NCBI RefSeq assembly: GCF_018446385.1
Contig: NC_055996.1
Location: 124,655,750 to 124,719,749, forward strand
Length of the DNA stretch: 64,000 nucleotides
Direction of reading: 5' to 3'
From: Zingiber officinale
Lineage: Eukaryota > Streptophyta > Magnoliopsida > Zingiberales > Zingiberaceae
Of this stretch, positions 10,658-23,915 are shown one piece after another. Under the pieces are notes generated by a model that was not told where the DNA came from, did no database searches, and saw only the letters and a program-made list of their open reading frames with translations. Numbering within the stretch: the stretch's first letter is position 1; each line of letters begins with the position of its first letter. A program made the position numbers and the translations under genes.

Positions 10658-13591
10658 TGTAAAATACCGAACCCAAATAATAATTAAATAATAAGATTTA
10701 ATGGATGAAAAATCTTAATGAAATTTTTAGAAATTTTCTAAGATTTAATTAGAGCTCGTATGACGTAATCAAAGGGGATGCATTACTGGGCTCGAGAAAA
10801 ACCTGTTTGGAATACCCGGAGGTGAGAGTTAATTGAGGAATGGATATAGGGTTTAATTGGAAAATCCCTAAGTTATAAAAGGAAAATTTCCCGTGCCCTA
10901 ACTCCCCACACGACGCCAAACTCCTTCTTCCCAAGCCTTCACCGCGCGAGTACCAACCGACCTCCCTCGTCCCCGAGCCCTCACCTTCGTCGGCCTCTTC
11001 CTCTCTCTCAAGCCACAACCACCTGCCCTCCTCCCTCACGCAGGCCACACAGTCGGCGATGTCTTCTCCGTCGAACCACAGCCGTCGAGCCATAGCCGTC
11101 GAGCCACAGCTTTCGGTACATTTCCCGCGCGCGAGCACCACAGCGTCGCCGTCCTTGTGCCCTAGCACCGGCCGACTTCTCCTTGTCCTATCACCGGAAA
11201 CCGGATCTCTTCCACCTTCGGCTGTAACAAGAGCTATCCAGCAAGTAGATTCCCTTTGTAAGTATGAGATGAATGTTTCTTTCCGTAGGTTACAATATCG
11301 TCCGGGATGATGTGTAGGGTGTCTGGTGAGTTGATTTGGTTGTGCGATGTTTTCTTGCGGTGCTCTTGTTTTTTTATATGATTTCTATCAATTCTCTACA
11401 ACGGATTGGGGTCTGTGAGCTAGAATCGAGTGTTGATCGGTTTCCTTTCAAATTGTTGAGTTCTGAACTCGATTCTTGCGGTTTTCGTTTGGATTTGAAG
11501 TAGGAGGTATAAACGTTAAGGTTTTGTTCTTTAAATACCTTCGAAGTGGATGTAGTTCTTGTAGCTTGAATACGAAGTTAGTTATGTTTCTCTTTACTTC
11601 TCCTATTAGTGTGATTAACCTGGACAGATTTAGGAAGATTAGGGTTTTGGGTTAATGATTCCTTATCGTGACCTAATACTTGTTTCTTCTTGTTGTAATG
11701 GAGGATGGGGTAATAGGTTTGAGTGGATTGGGGATTTGTCTCCGTGGTTGCTTTATTTTCCTGATAGTCCCGAGCTTCTAGCAGTGGATTCCATTGTTGA
11801 CAAATTGATTTCGAGGTTGTAATGGTTCCGCATAGGAGAATTTGGTTTGATATGTGATATTGTTTTTTTTTTTAGTAAATTAGGGTTTTCCCTAATCAGA
11901 TTCGGTTATCTGTCAGCCACCTAATTCATGATGGATTTAGTTAACTGGTTCATGTTTGACATAGTTATGATATGCATCATGTGGTTGCAGGATTTTGATT
12001 CGATAAGGGTGATTTGACGTTGGGTTGGTTTGGCACGATCTTCGCAATAAAGGCAGGTACTTCTTACCTTGATTCTGTAGTACTTTGAACTTAGTGCATG
12101 AACTATTTTGGATAAGGACTGTTTTATCTTGACTCCACTCTTATTTTTTCTATGCTTGATACTTCCACGTGATCTTGGAGATATTCGTTTCCATATCTAT
12201 ACAGTCTCTTGTTGTTGTCCATGATAAATAACAGATATTAGATACCATATTGTATGCTTTGACTGTTGTTTATTTATGTACTATATTGAGTATGCTGGCT
12301 TCATGTAGCATACCTAATTTCTGCTTATATTTGTATGATGACTGTTGCATTTGGCGCATCATATCATGGTATGCATGTCAATGACTAATTCTCCCTTGCG
12401 GTCGAGAGAGTTGTTGACCAGGGCTGCATTCTCGGCCACTCGAGAGAGTGGTAGCTGGAGTTGATGTCGTTTGTCCTGTCGTGCTTCCACTCGGTCACTC
12501 ATAGGTAGTAATAGCTGGAGTTGCGAGCAGCAGGGACCCTCGTCGCAGATGTAGGTAGTTAGCTACTATGCAACTGTCCCCTCGGCCACTCGAGAGAGTG
12601 GTAGCTAGAGTGGTGTACAGTTTATCACTGACCAGACCTCTCTACCATACAGGGGTCATGGTGCAGAGAGGTGGGCGGGAGTGACCATCTGTGCATACGC
12701 TGTTATTATACTTACTTTAGCTGCTGTTATTTACATACGCTATTATTGCTTAGTTGCTATGGTTTATTTGTGCTGATATGCTTTCTTATGTTGAGATATG
12801 CTATCATTGTAGGTGTTTAGATATTGGTTTATTTATTAGAAATGCTTATATACCTTACATGTTGCCTCTGTGGGTATGAGCAGTACAGTAGCAGAGTAGT
12901 ACTACTTATGACCTTCTATTACTAGCCTAGGATATGGTTTCAGATATGAGCATTTATTATGGTTTTATTTTAGTATATGTTATTCCCTTATGAGATTGTA
13001 TTCCTTTTGGCATTCTCTATTTGTTTATTATGTTCATTCTCTATCTTTCCTTACCTGTTGAGTTCCAATACTCACCACCTCGCAAATTGGTTTTCCTTCA
13101 CCAGGTAACAAGTAGATGATTGAGAAGTTGCTTGGAGAGTCCCGGCTGCCAGTCCCACGTCACACTCGAGGACAGTTACTTTTCGTTCTTATTTCTATTT
13201 GTTACTATAGTGATTTTGCGCATCTTGTTTTTCAATAAGTCGATGTGGATTTTGGAGTCTAGTGTGGTGGTCACAAGTATTTTTGGTTAGTGACTTTGTT
13301 GGTTTTACATTCATATTATTTTATGATTTTCCACTGCGTTTACGTTCAGCCATGTGGGCTGATATTATACTATGTGGTTGTTTTATTCATTTATATCTAG
13401 CCAGGTAGGCTGCGTATATTAACTGCGTGGTTTGTTGTTTCTTTTTTATATATGTTCCAGCCGTGTGGGATGATGAGTAGGTTAAATATGTTATATGTTG
13501 TTTGTGCGTATGTATATTGCTTCATATTGTCATTGGTACGGGGGAGATGCTGCCGGATTTTTGTCTGGCAGGACTCCTCTAGGGCGTGACA
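10658..13591 (+). repeat. 3' LTR of the Ty3-type element (complete, 2934 bp)
   Basis: Starts TGTAAAATACCG and ends GGGCGTGACA. A TATA box TATAAAAG lies at 10874-10881, followed by a GC-rich tract (about 10900-11230) that gives spurious ORFs. It closely matches 1-2289 over the shared part, which points to a fairly recent insertion. CCACTCGAGAGAGTGG hairpins recur near 12435 and 12585. Confidence 0.9.
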
Positions 13592-14653
13592 ATTTTTACC
13601 CTAACTTAACTTGTGTTGCTCACATCAAAAAGGGGGAGATTGTTGGAACCCCAGGGTTGTTTTGGTGTGATCAACAAGTTAAGTTAGGCCCTGTGTGTTT
13701 TTAACCTTGTGTCTAAGTGTGCAGGAGCTTAGGAGCACAGGTAGTCGAGCAGAAGACGCAGCTAGCGAGATGGACGGCACATGGTGCGTCCGAGGGATGA
13801 GGCACTGCGGAAGAGTACACCGATGGACGAGAAGGAAGCGTGTGGTGGTTCCGAGGGACGAGAAGCCAGAGCGAAAGACTATTCGAGGAGCAAGAGACGC
13901 AGCTAGCGAGAAGGTCGACACGGGGTGCGACCGAGGGACGAAGACTGCGGATGAGTACGCTGGTGGACGAGAAGGAATCACATGGTGATTCCGAAGAACG
14001 AGAAGCCGGAGCAGAAGCCTGCTCGAGAAGATCGGAAGTTGGGTTCGGGTGAGCCCTATTCCGGATGGCAGAGATCACCCAAGCGAGCAGAAGACTCGGT
14101 CTGAAGCAAATGGAGCTGGAGCAGAAGACCCGAGCTGAAAAAAGTCAACGAGGTTGACTTTTCTACCCGGGGCGCTCGGAATAGTTCGGGGCGCCCGGAA
14201 CCCTTCCGGGCTCTCAGAGTTGTCTTTTTGATCAGATAGCGTCAATCACGATCTGAACGTTGGAGGATAAATTTTTATCCCCCCCATTGCGCCTGGAACC
14301 CCTTCGGGGTGCCCCGACTAAGGCTATAAATACAGTCTTGGTCCAGAAGCTTTTCAACAATTCCAAGCAATTCATTTCCAACACTTGTACGCTCCATTTC
14401 TAGAATAGCTTCTGTTTTCTGCGCTTCATCGTTGTAAGAGGCTTTTTCGCCTGAAGGAGTTCTTAGTTGGATCATCTTCCTTGGATTAACAACCTCCCCA
14501 GTTGTAACCAAGTCAAATCTGGTGCCTCTTCTTTTCGTTATTTTCCGTTTAGTTAATTTATGCAAGTGCTAGGTTAAGAGTTCGAGAAGGGTTGTAGTTT
14601 TATTTTTTGGCAGGCTATTCAACCCCCCTTCTAGCCAGCCCAGCGATCCAACA
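13592..14653 (+). mobile_element. 3' end of a copia-type element (polypurine tract plus LTR)
   Basis: A purine tract, CAAAAAGGGGGAGAT (13626-13640), precedes an LTR that runs 13641 (TGTTGGAACCCC) to 14653 (GATCCAACA), 1013 bp. The LTR has a TATA box CTATAAATAC at 14324-14333. Upstream of it are the palindromic GGGCGCCC-like motifs at about 14170-14300. No PBS follows, so this is the 3' LTR of a plus-strand element whose body lies beyond the Ty3 insertion on the left. Its start resembles the LTR of the 3.3-kb gag-only element, suggesting the same broad SIRE-like family. Confidence 0.75.
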
Positions 14654-14858
14654 CGATCAACTTTGATGTGCTAAGACTTTCCATTGCCTAACATATGATC
14701 AATCTTGATCTATCGGGACTTCATTGTTACCTGATATCCTATCAACCATGATTTGTCAGGTTTTCACGTTGCCTAGCATCCAGTCAACTTTAACCTGCCA
14801 AAACTTCCTCGTTCCTTGACATTCGATCAATCGTATTCTACCAACACTTCATGTCTCA
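14654..14858 (-). repeat. Old SIRE-type LTR remnant, left piece
   Basis: Degenerate text built from units such as CCTAACATATGATCAATCTTGATC and CCTAGCATCCAGTCAAC. It resembles the stem-loop array in the LTRs at 27015-27300. The likely continuation is 45148-45490, on the far side of the Copia element. Confidence 0.5.
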
Positions 14859-15436
14859 TGCCTATAGGAATAATAACATATGGGTGGACTAGATCTAATT
14901 GAGTTCACATTGGTGGATTTAATCTCCATAAGGTGAGCTTACACTTGATTAGGACACACACGACTAATCATCATTAAAGTAACTAAACATAATTTAAGTG
15001 ATCTAATGCTTCAAGCATATAAAGAGGGTTTGGTCTAAATGGATATGGATTCTATGTGTAGATCTAAAACTCGGTTCATTAACATTGATGGACTGTTAAT
15101 GATGGATGCACTTTAAGAAGGATAGTCCCTATAGGATGTGTTTGGTATATAAAGGATGAGACTTATGAATTAGGGCATGCTCTAGAGTCTCTTCAACCTC
15201 TTCTCTTCCTCATCAAGAGAAAGAAAAGGATTGCCATTGCCCACTTCTATAGAAGACTTTTCCACAATAGCAGGAACTCCATCGATAAGTAAGAAGCATT
15301 AGCCTTAGCGATGGATTTAGGTTAGTGATTCATGTGCTATTGTTTCGATTTGTGTTGTGCTTTAGAGTTTGATAGAAGCCAAATTTTGTTGTAGATACAT
15401 CCTTTAGTTCATATATGATGTATTGCAAATCTAACA
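14859..15436 (+). repeat. 5' LTR of the Copia element, with PBS after it
   Basis: Closely matches 44574-45147. It ends ...GCAAATCTAACA and is followed two bases later by TGGTTTCAGAGC (15439-15450), a variant of the Met-tRNA primer-binding site. The 5' boundary is set by length match and is uncertain by about 10 bp. Confidence 0.75.
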
Positions 15437-15450
15437 ATTGGTTTCAGAGC

Positions 15451-16917
15451 TTAGGACTGACTTAGTATTAGTTTTTAAAGCATAAGGATAAATTTTCAAC
15501 ATTTTAGCTCAAATACATCAATTTTTACATTTGGTTCCATATGGATGAGTGAAATTGATGTATATTTGCTTAATACAGTTTGGATAGATTAGGATTTTAC
15601 CTTTGAATCGAGTTTGTCACATTATTTGTGAAAAATGAGATTGACAGTGCGATTTAGGGTAGAAAATCACGTACAAAAATGGGTGTTTCCTGATATCAAT
15701 TGATTGGGAAGGTTCCCAATCGATTGGGAGTCGCAAATATGTGAACAAAAGCTTCTTGAATTGATCGATTGATTGATTGGTGCTTACCAATTAATTGGCA
15801 CAAGTTTGATCAATTGATATGTTGAAGTTCATGAACAAAAAGGTCCAAAATCGATCAGCTGATCTATTGATATTTACCAATCGATCAACATGAGGAATCA
15901 ATTGATTCAGACTACCGCTCATGACAAGAATTCAAAGGAAAGCTTTTGGATTGATCGCCTAATCGATTGGGATCACCAATCAATCAGTGAATCAATTGAA
16001 AGTTGCAAGAATCAAACAGAAAGTCTCTGGATCGATCGACTTATCGATTGGGATTACCAATTGATTGAAGTTCATGAAGAATCAAATAGATAACTTCTGG
16101 ATCAATCAACTAATCAATTGGGATTCACCAATCGATCAGCCAATCGATTGAAGTTCACTGGGTTGTCCACAGAAGGTTTCTGAATCTATTGACGAATCGA
16201 TTGGCGTTGGTCAATTAATCAGCTGATTGATTGGGATGGATGAACGAGCAAACATCAGCCTTATGGATCAATAGTGGATCAATTCATGTGTGTGCAATTA
16301 ATTGACACATGTATGAATCAATTCACATTCATTCTTGATCGATTAAAAGGATATCAATCGATTGATATCCAATACCAATAGATTGATAACTGAATTTAGC
16401 TCAGTTTCTTTTAGCAATTTCTTCTTGGATTTTTCTTTGCTCTTGCTACCTAGTTGAACCTATACTATCGCTAAAGTGAGAATTATTGGGGAGGCTAGGA
16501 GTATTAGTGTAGAGGGATGTATATCCATGCTAACGGTGATTAGCCTAAAGGAAAATCATTCTTATGCCAGATATATATTTAAGGAGCTCACAAATTAAGT
16601 TAAACTTCTTGATGATGCACATGGTGTGTCGGCCCAAAGGAAGGGGTATTGTGTGGCCGATTAGAAGCATTGTGAGTGATGCTAGAAGACATAAGCTAAC
16701 TAAGGAACCTCATGAATAAAGTATCATGCGCATAATGCTTCAACCCAAAGAAAGGCGAGTTATGTGGCAGATGAAAGTGATCATAAGTTATTTAGAGAGT
16801 AGTAATAATAAGTTACAATTTAGTACAAAAACTTAATGTAATATTGCACTAGATATCTCGATTAATGCCCATATAGTAGCATGTTTTGTTTGTTGCATTT
16901 TGTTATTGCACAACTAT
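15451..16917 (+). repeat. Copia leader with degenerate ATCGATTGG repeats
   Basis: This non-coding leader lies between the PBS and the inverted-LTR insertion. At 15690-16392 it is filled with degenerate copies of ATCGATTGG / CCAATCGAT and related self-complementary words spaced about 30-70 bp apart. Short ORFs with WIDRLIDWD-like peptides come from these repeats and are not genes. No gene is seen. Confidence 0.6.
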
Positions 16918-16922
16918 AAAGA

Positions 16923-18508
16923 TGTTAGAGTGTATACTGAAAGTCTAAGCCTTTGTAAACATTTATTTCGAATAAAGAATCACATTTGGTCAAATCATCT
17001 ACATTTGTTGTAGTTGTTCAATTAATTTATATTGTAGATAACATAGTATGTGGTGTCACATACAGAAGATGATGTTATCAATACCTTATAAATTATAAAC
17101 AGTAGCTCATGACCAAAATGGAAAGGAACAAACCATTGGAAAGTCATAGTGTAATTAGGAATTAGTTTATCTTGACTATATAATTACACTAGTACACTTA
17201 GAGTGTATTGAGTAGGACCATTTGAGGTCGTTTCTTTTATACTGACTTTATAAAGGAACAAATACCTCAGTTATTATGGAAGTGTGTGCTCTTAATCCTG
17301 ATATAATAACAAGCACATATATTTGATATTTATTTCTTTAATTTATCAATGGGTGAGATTTAGTTCGATGAATCAATAAGCTCGATAAGTTGGGAAATGA
17401 TATTACTTATAGTGTGTGTTGTTGATTATAGAAGGAAATTGTGTCCTAGTAATCTAGGTTGATAATGTCCTCAAGATGAGCTCATAAAGATTGTCATGTT
17501 AAACCCTGCAGGTGGAATTAGTCCGACATGACGATAAGGTTGAGTGGTACTATTCTTGGATTAAGATATTGATTAAATGAGTTGTCAGTAACTCACTTAA
17601 TTAGTGGACATTCGACATCTTAAACACAGGGAGACTAATACACTCATAATAAGAAGAAGCCCAAAAATGTAATTTGGGATTGGTGCGGTAGTTCAATAAT
17701 AGTTCTCTAGTGGAATGAATTATTATTGATAAAATTAAGTTGTGTGTTCGGGGCGAACACGGGATGCTTAATTTTATCGGGAGACCAAAACCAATTCCTC
17801 CTCTCGGTCCCTATCGTAGTCTCTTATTTATAGAGTACTATACCCACCTTCATACCTATGAGAAGGGGGCCGGCCAAGCTAGCTTGTGGTTCAAGCTAGG
17901 GTCGGCCAAGCCTTGGTTCATGGGTGGCCGGCCCTAGCTTGAACCCAAGCTTAGGTGGCCGGCCCCCATTAAATTAAAAAGGTATAACTAGTAATTTTTC
18001 CTTTCCGCATCATACTAATTATTTATGCAAATAATACCAAATACAAGAGGCTTATGATTCTAGTATTTCGAATATGTTTTTCGATGTTATGTTCTTTTGT
18101 TTTATTTATCCTTGTGATTTGATTGTTCTTTTTGGTTAACCTAAAGTTATTTTAGGAAATTAAATATTAGCTTTCCATAAAAGGTTTTGTCTAGTCGGTG
18201 GTGGTTGCTCCCATATCCAAGAAGGTCGTGTGCCTCGCCACGTCAGTACTGGGAACCAATTATGGAAATTAATATTTAATGGAGTTAATAACTTAAGGTG
18301 ATTTGGGTCGAACGTGTTAAGTTCCGCAGGAGACCCAAGTCAAAACCTAAAAGAACGAATAGATTAAGTTTTGGATCAAACGTGTTAAGTTCCGCAAGTG
18401 ATCCAAAATTTAATTTAAAAGAACACATGGTAACTAGGAAAAGGTTCAGACCTTTGTACAAAATTTTTGTACAGTGGAACCTCTAGGTTTTCCAAGTAAC
18501 AACCAACA
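16923..18508 (+). repeat. Left LTR of the inverted-LTR unit, with 0.8-kb internal deletion
   Basis: 1586 bp against 2392 bp for the right LTR. Compared with the right LTR and the solo LTR at 35684, about 0.8 kb is missing at about 17983. There the text jumps from ATTAAATTAAAAAG to GTATAACTAG. The junction has an AAG microhomology and no GT-AG signature, so it is a deletion rather than a spliced-out intron. Confidence 0.8.
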
Positions 18509-20263
18509 ATAAGATTGAATCCCGGCCTCTGATAAGTAATTCCTAAACTCTCCTAAGAGGTATTCGCCACCACGATCTGACCGTAGTGTCTTGATACTTT
18601 TACCTAGTCGTTTCTCCACATCAGCCTTGTACTCTTTGAACTTATCAAAGCACTCGGACTTGTGGCGCATTAGGTAAATATATCCATATCTTAAATAATC
18701 ATCTATGAAAGAGATAAAATATTCAAAACCTCCTCTTGCCTGGATAGACATAGGACCACACAAATCAGAGTGAACCAACTCTAACACTTCTTTGGCTCTA
18801 TACCCCTTGGCCTTGAACGACCTCTTGGTCATTTTACCTTCCAAGCAGGATTCACAAGTTGGAAAATTTTCCAACTCTAATGAACCCAAAAGTCCATCGG
18901 CTATAAGCCTCTGAATCCTACTTAAGTTAATATGACCAAGCCTTAGATGCCAAAGATATGCTTGGTTCATTTTCGAAGGTTCTTTTCTCTTATTAGAGTT
19001 AGAAAATGAGTTATAAATTTCCATGTTTTGATTTTTGGAAGAAATTGGATTTAAAGTATACAAATTGCCAACTAATGTACCAGAACAGATAATCACTTTA
19101 TTTCTCTTAATAACTACATCGTTACTGAAAGAAACTGAATATCCATCTAAAAACAGTTTAGAAAATGAAATTAAATTCTTTCTAAAACTGGGTACATAAA
19201 GACAATTTCTTAAAACCAAATTTTTATTTCTACTAAAAGATAAGTAGACGTCTCCCACTGCAACAGCCGCCACCTTAGTAGCATTGCCCATGTAGACGGT
19301 AATCTCTCCTTCAGATAGTCGTCGGGTTTCCTGGAACCCCTGCAAGGAATTGCAGACATGATCAGTGGCTCCCGTATCTACACACCAGGTGCTGGTAGAT
19401 AACACCGCTAAACATGTTTCAACAACTAGAGCATGAGATATACCTTTGTTGTTCTGATTCCTACGAGGACAGTCCGCCTTCCAATGCCCTGACTGCTTGC
19501 AGATGAAGCACTTGCCCTTCGGCTTCTTCATTCCAGCTTTAGGTCCTGTACTCTGAGATTTATTCACTTTCTTTGCTGAACCAACTTGTTTCTTCTTCTT
19601 CTTTCCTTTCGGCTTAGAAGTAGAACCATTTTCAACATAGTGAATATGAGAGTTGTGACGAAACAATCCTTCTGCTGCCTGAAGTTCTGTCAGTAGTTCC
19701 GCCAATGAATATACCCTTTTGTTCATATTGTAATTCAGGCAGAATTGCTCAAAACTTCTAGGTAGTGTTTGGAGGATCATATCGATCTAGGTTTCCCCAT
19801 CAATTTCTCCTCCAAGGATCTGTATCTCGTTCAGATAATCCATCATCTTTAGGATATGATCCCTCACAGGAGTACCCTCTTGCATGGTGGCTGTCATTAT
19901 CTTTCTCATGGCTTCATGTCTAGAAGCCCTATCCTGATGACCAAAGAGTTCCTTGAGATTATTCATAATATCATAAGCTGTTGGTAAATCTTGATGCTGA
20001 TGTTGCAATACATTTGACATTGAAGCCAAAATGTAGCACCGCACCATCTCATCTGCTTTTACCCATTTCTTATGATATTCAATCTCCTCTTGGGTAGATT
20101 CACCAATAGGTGCTTCAGGGCAAGGCTCAGTCAGTACAAATTTATAGCTTCCAGCAGTAAGGACAATGTCCAGGTTCCTTTTCCAATCTATGTAATTAGG
20201 TCCAGTAAGTCTATTCTGTTGAAGTATGATGGACAGTGGGTTGAAAGTCATCCTAAGAATCAC
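18509..20263 (-). pseudogene. Copia gag-protease-integrase polyprotein, truncated
   Basis: One minus-strand frame runs from about 20263 to the LTR junction at 18509 with a single TAG at 19787-19789. In order: a copia gag of the UBN2 type (QNRLTGPNYIDWKRNLDIVL near the start), a CCHC knuckle CFICKQSGHWKADC, an aspartic protease with WCVDTGATDHVCN, the GAG-pre-integrase motif YLWHLRLGHINLSRIQRL with CESC, then the integrase core start (DLCGPM, FIDDYLRYGYIY, SDRGGEYL). The frame is cut before the integrase catalytic Glu and joins the inverted LTR. The region 20264-21357 is its leader. Good reading-frame preservation suggests a recent insertion. Confidence 0.85.
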
Positions 20264-21371
20264 AAATAACTTTTGGTCAGAACTCTAAATTTAGAATAAT
20301 ATTGATTACTCAAACAATACTATTTTAAATTAACCAACACCTCAAACCACCGTGAATTTTGTATGCCACGATAGTGTGGACGTATACAAATTCAACATTT
20401 GTAAAAGGAGGGTTTTAACCCATTAATTTTATTATCTTGTCAACCTAACTTTTTGACAAATAAAATTAATAGTTAGTATCCTTTGGTCACACAAATAATA
20501 ACAGTGACTCCGATGGGGAGGATACTATTAGTTGTGCCTAAGTGTATACCATTACTTGACACTAAGTCCATTAATAAGATTGTGTCCCTTCCGATGGGGA
20601 AGATCACACGCTCTTAATTAACTTCCTATAGTCATCCCAAATGGAAGTTTGTTCTAGTGATCCACAAACAAGCTCATCCGATATGGAGGAAGGCACTCAG
20701 AGCCAACGCGCAAGCTTGTTTGCATCACTTACAAACCAGTAATGGAGACCATGGGTTTTATTTAAAAATCCCTCTCCCACTTAGTTATTTATAAATGAGG
20801 AATTTTAACTATGCTAGCCTACTAAAACTGTATACTAACATACACACACAGCACAATATAAAAGCAATAAATAGAAAATCTAATTTTCAACTATTATGGC
20901 TTTTATCTATGGTTGTCCTCCGTGTGTTGTCATCCCAAGCTGCTGCCATATTTGGCCACCGCCACCGGGTCTAGCTGTCGCATCCATCTTGTTCCTTGTT
21001 CCGCTGCGCCTCTGGTCCTCAGAAGGTTCCACGCTTTGCAAGATTCGATCTGCGACATAAATAGAATTTTACAATTTTGATCCTATATTCCATAAAAGGA
21101 ATTTAAATGTATCTAGATCAAAAATAAAATCCTAATAAAACTAAATACATCTCCTGCTGTATTTTATAATACAATCATGCACACACATATAAATGCCCTT
21201 GACATGTCCAAGGGTCCAATCACACACATAAAACTATAAGCCATAATAGTTGGATCCTGCATCCACAAAGTTAGCACATCCTACTATTATCCTGCCTAAA
21301 TTATGTATGACATGTGCATAATTAAACTAATATCAAATACACAGAGGCAAAACCCTAGCTCTGATACCAAT

Positions 21372-23763
21372 TGTTGGTTGCTACTTGGAAAACCTAGAGG
21401 TTCCTCTGTACAAAAATTTTGTACAAAGGTCTGAACCTTTTCCTAGCTACCATGTGTTCTTTTAAATTAAATTTTGGATCGCCTGCGGAACTTAACACGT
21501 TTGATCCAAAACTTAATCTATTCGTTCTTTTAGGTTTTAACTTGGGTCTCCTGCGGAACTTAACACGTTCGACCCAAATCACCTTAAGTTATTAATTCCA
21601 TTAAATATTAATTTCCATAATTGGTTCCTAGTACTGACGTGGCGAGGCACACGACCTTCTTGGATATGGGAGCAACCACCACCGACTAGACAAAACCTTT
21701 TATGGAAAGCTAATATTTAATTTCCTAAAATAACTTTAGGTTAACCAAAAAGAACAATCAAATCACAAGGATAAATAAAACAAAAGAATATAACATCGAA
21801 AAACATATTCGAAATACTAAAATCATAAGCCTCTTGTATTTGGTATTATTTGCATAAATAACTAGTATGATGCGGAAAGAAAAAATTACTAGTTATACCT
21901 TCTAGAAAGACCTCTTGATCTTCTACCGTATTCCTCTTCTAACCACGGACGTTGTGTGGGCAATGATCTTCCGAGATGAGAAAACACCAACCACCTTCTT
22001 CTCCTCCTAGCTAGGTTTGGCCACAATAAGGAAGCTTTACCAAGGATGAAGAACAAAACACCAACCAAGCTCCAAGAGATGCAAGCTTTCTCTCCTTCTT
22101 CTTCTTCTTCTCCAAGTAGTATCCGGCCACCACAAGAGCTCCAAGGGAGATGAAGGATTCGGCCACCACAAGAGGAAGAGAGGGAGAGGATGATGGCCGG
22201 CCACAACACCAAGGAAAAGAAGAAGAGAACAATAGAAGTTGTAACCCATGAAGGCACCCCTACCCCTTCTTTTATATTCCTTGGCTTTGGCAAATAAGGA
22301 AATTTATTTATAATAAAATTTCCTTAACTTTCCTTGACAACAATTAATTAAGAAAAATTAAATAAAATTTTCTAATTAATTGTATGTGGCATGTAGAGCA
22401 AATAGGATAATTTTAATCAACAATTAAAACTTCCTTATTTGTCTTTGGAAATTTTAAAAAATAAAATTTCCTTTTAAAATCCCTTCATGGTTGATAAAAA
22501 GAAATTTCTATAATTTTAATTTTCAACATGTGAATAATTTTTTTTTAAAGAGAAAAAATAAAATATCTTTCCAATCTACAAATAAGGAAAGAGATCTAAT
22601 CTCTTTCTTTTAATCTTTTGTAAATCTTTTAAAGAGAGATATTTTAATTTTAATTCTCTGTAATAAATTATATCTTCCACATAATAAAAAATTAAAATTA
22701 AAATTCTTTTTAATTTAATGGGGGCCGGCCACCTAAGCTTGGGTTCAAGCTAGGGCCGGCCACCCATGAACAGGCTCACCTAGCTTGAACCACAAGCTAG
22801 CTTGGGGCCCCCTTCTCATGGGTATGAAGGTGGGTATAGGTGGGTATAGTACTCTATAAATAAGAGGCTACGATAGGGACCGAGAGGAGGAATTGGTTTT
22901 GGTCTCCCGATAAAATTAAGCATCCCGTGTTCGCCCCGAACACACAACTTAATTTTATCAATAATAATTCATTCCACTAGAGAACTATTATTGAACTACC
23001 GCACCAATCCCAAATTACATTTTGGGCTCCTTCTTATTATGAGTGTGTTAGTCTCCCTATATTTAAGATAACAAATGTCCACTAATTAAGTAAGTTACTG
23101 ACAACTCACTTAATTAATATCTAGCTCCAAGAGTAGTACCACTCAACTTCATCGTCATGTCGGACTAAGTCCACCTGCAGGGTTTAACATGACAATCCTT
23201 ATGAGCTCCTCTTGGGGACATTCTCAACCTAGATTACTAGGACACAGTTTCCTTCTATAATCAACAACACACACTATAAGTGATATCATTTCCCAACTTA
23301 TCGAGCTTATTGATTCATCGAACTAAATCTCACCCATTGATAAATTAAAGAAATAAATATCAAATATATGTGCTTGTTATTATATTAGGATTAAGAGCAC
23401 ACACTTCCATAATAACCGAGGTCTTTGTTTCTTTATAAAGTCAGTATAAAAGAAACGACCTCAAATGGTCCTACTCAATACACTCTAAGTGTACTAGTGT
23501 AATTATATAGTCAAGATAAACTAATTCCTAATTACACTATGACCTTCCAATGGTTTGTTCCTTTCCATTTTGGTCATGAGCTACTGTTTATAATTTATAA
23601 GGTATTGATAACATCATCTTCTGTATGTGACACCACATACTATGTTATCTACAATATAAATTAATTGAACAACTACAATAAATGTAGATGATTTGACCAA
23701 ATGTGATTCTTTATTCGAAATAAATGTTTACAAAAGCTTAGACTTTCAGTATACACTATAACA
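21372..23763 (-). repeat. Right LTR (5' LTR in coding sense) of the inverted-LTR unit
   Basis: 2392 bp, minus strand, ending CAACCAACA directly before the PBS (reverse complement of 21358-21369, TGGTATCAGAGC). It serves as the 5' LTR for the minus-strand gag-pol at 18509-20263. Confidence 0.85.
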
Positions 23764-23915
23764 AAAGATACATGTCTTGCTTGTTAAAGTGAGCTATGTT
23801 CTTTGCTTCTGTTTATATAGTACTCTCAATGTTTGCTAATTTGAACAACATTCTTGTGTTTACTGACATAAACTTTGGACAATGAAAAGAGCATATTACA
23901 GTTTTATTAGGCTGC

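Larger units (their letters stand above)
1..13591 (+). mobile_element. Ty3-type LTR retrotransposon, nested and decayed, left end cut by window
   Basis: Two near-identical long repeats bound this unit. Positions 1-2289 match 11303-13591, and the right copy is complete from 10658 (TGTAAAATA) to 13591 (GGGCGTGACA), 2934 bp. A primer-binding site follows the left LTR and a purine tract precedes the right one, so the element is on the plus strand. The interior has gag, two zinc knuckles and an aspartic protease with a DTG triad. Reverse transcriptase and integrase are missing, so the copy is non-autonomous. The interior is interrupted by a gag-only copia element, a plastid fragment and a solo LTR. 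The long LTR and Met-type PBS would fit the Tekay/Del chromovirus group, but that is inference without RT. The left TSD lies outside the window. Confidence 0.85.
16923..23763 (-). mobile_element. Copia element with inverted LTRs (LTR+ / body- / LTR-)
   Basis: The left LTR (16923-18508) reads TGTTAGAGTG...CAACCAACA on the plus strand. The right LTR (21372-23763) reads the same way on the minus strand. Between them lies a minus-strand PBS, leader, gag, protease and part of integrase, joined exactly to the U5 end of the left LTR at 18508/18509. Both outer ends are therefore U3 ends. A perfect 5-bp direct repeat AAAGA flanks the whole unit (16918-16922 and 23764-23768), so it appears to have integrated as one piece. 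RT and RNase H are missing. An independent solo LTR of this family is at 35684-38229. Confidence 0.78.

Noticed and set aside
10749..11310. Opposed ORFs in the GC-rich part of the Ty3 3' LTR
   Set aside because: GC-rich LTR leader sequence; the two strands mirror each other and neither has a recognisable domain.
17970..18000. LTR deletion as a spliced intron
   Set aside because: The borders do not have GT-AG; a short AAG microhomology explains the deletion better.
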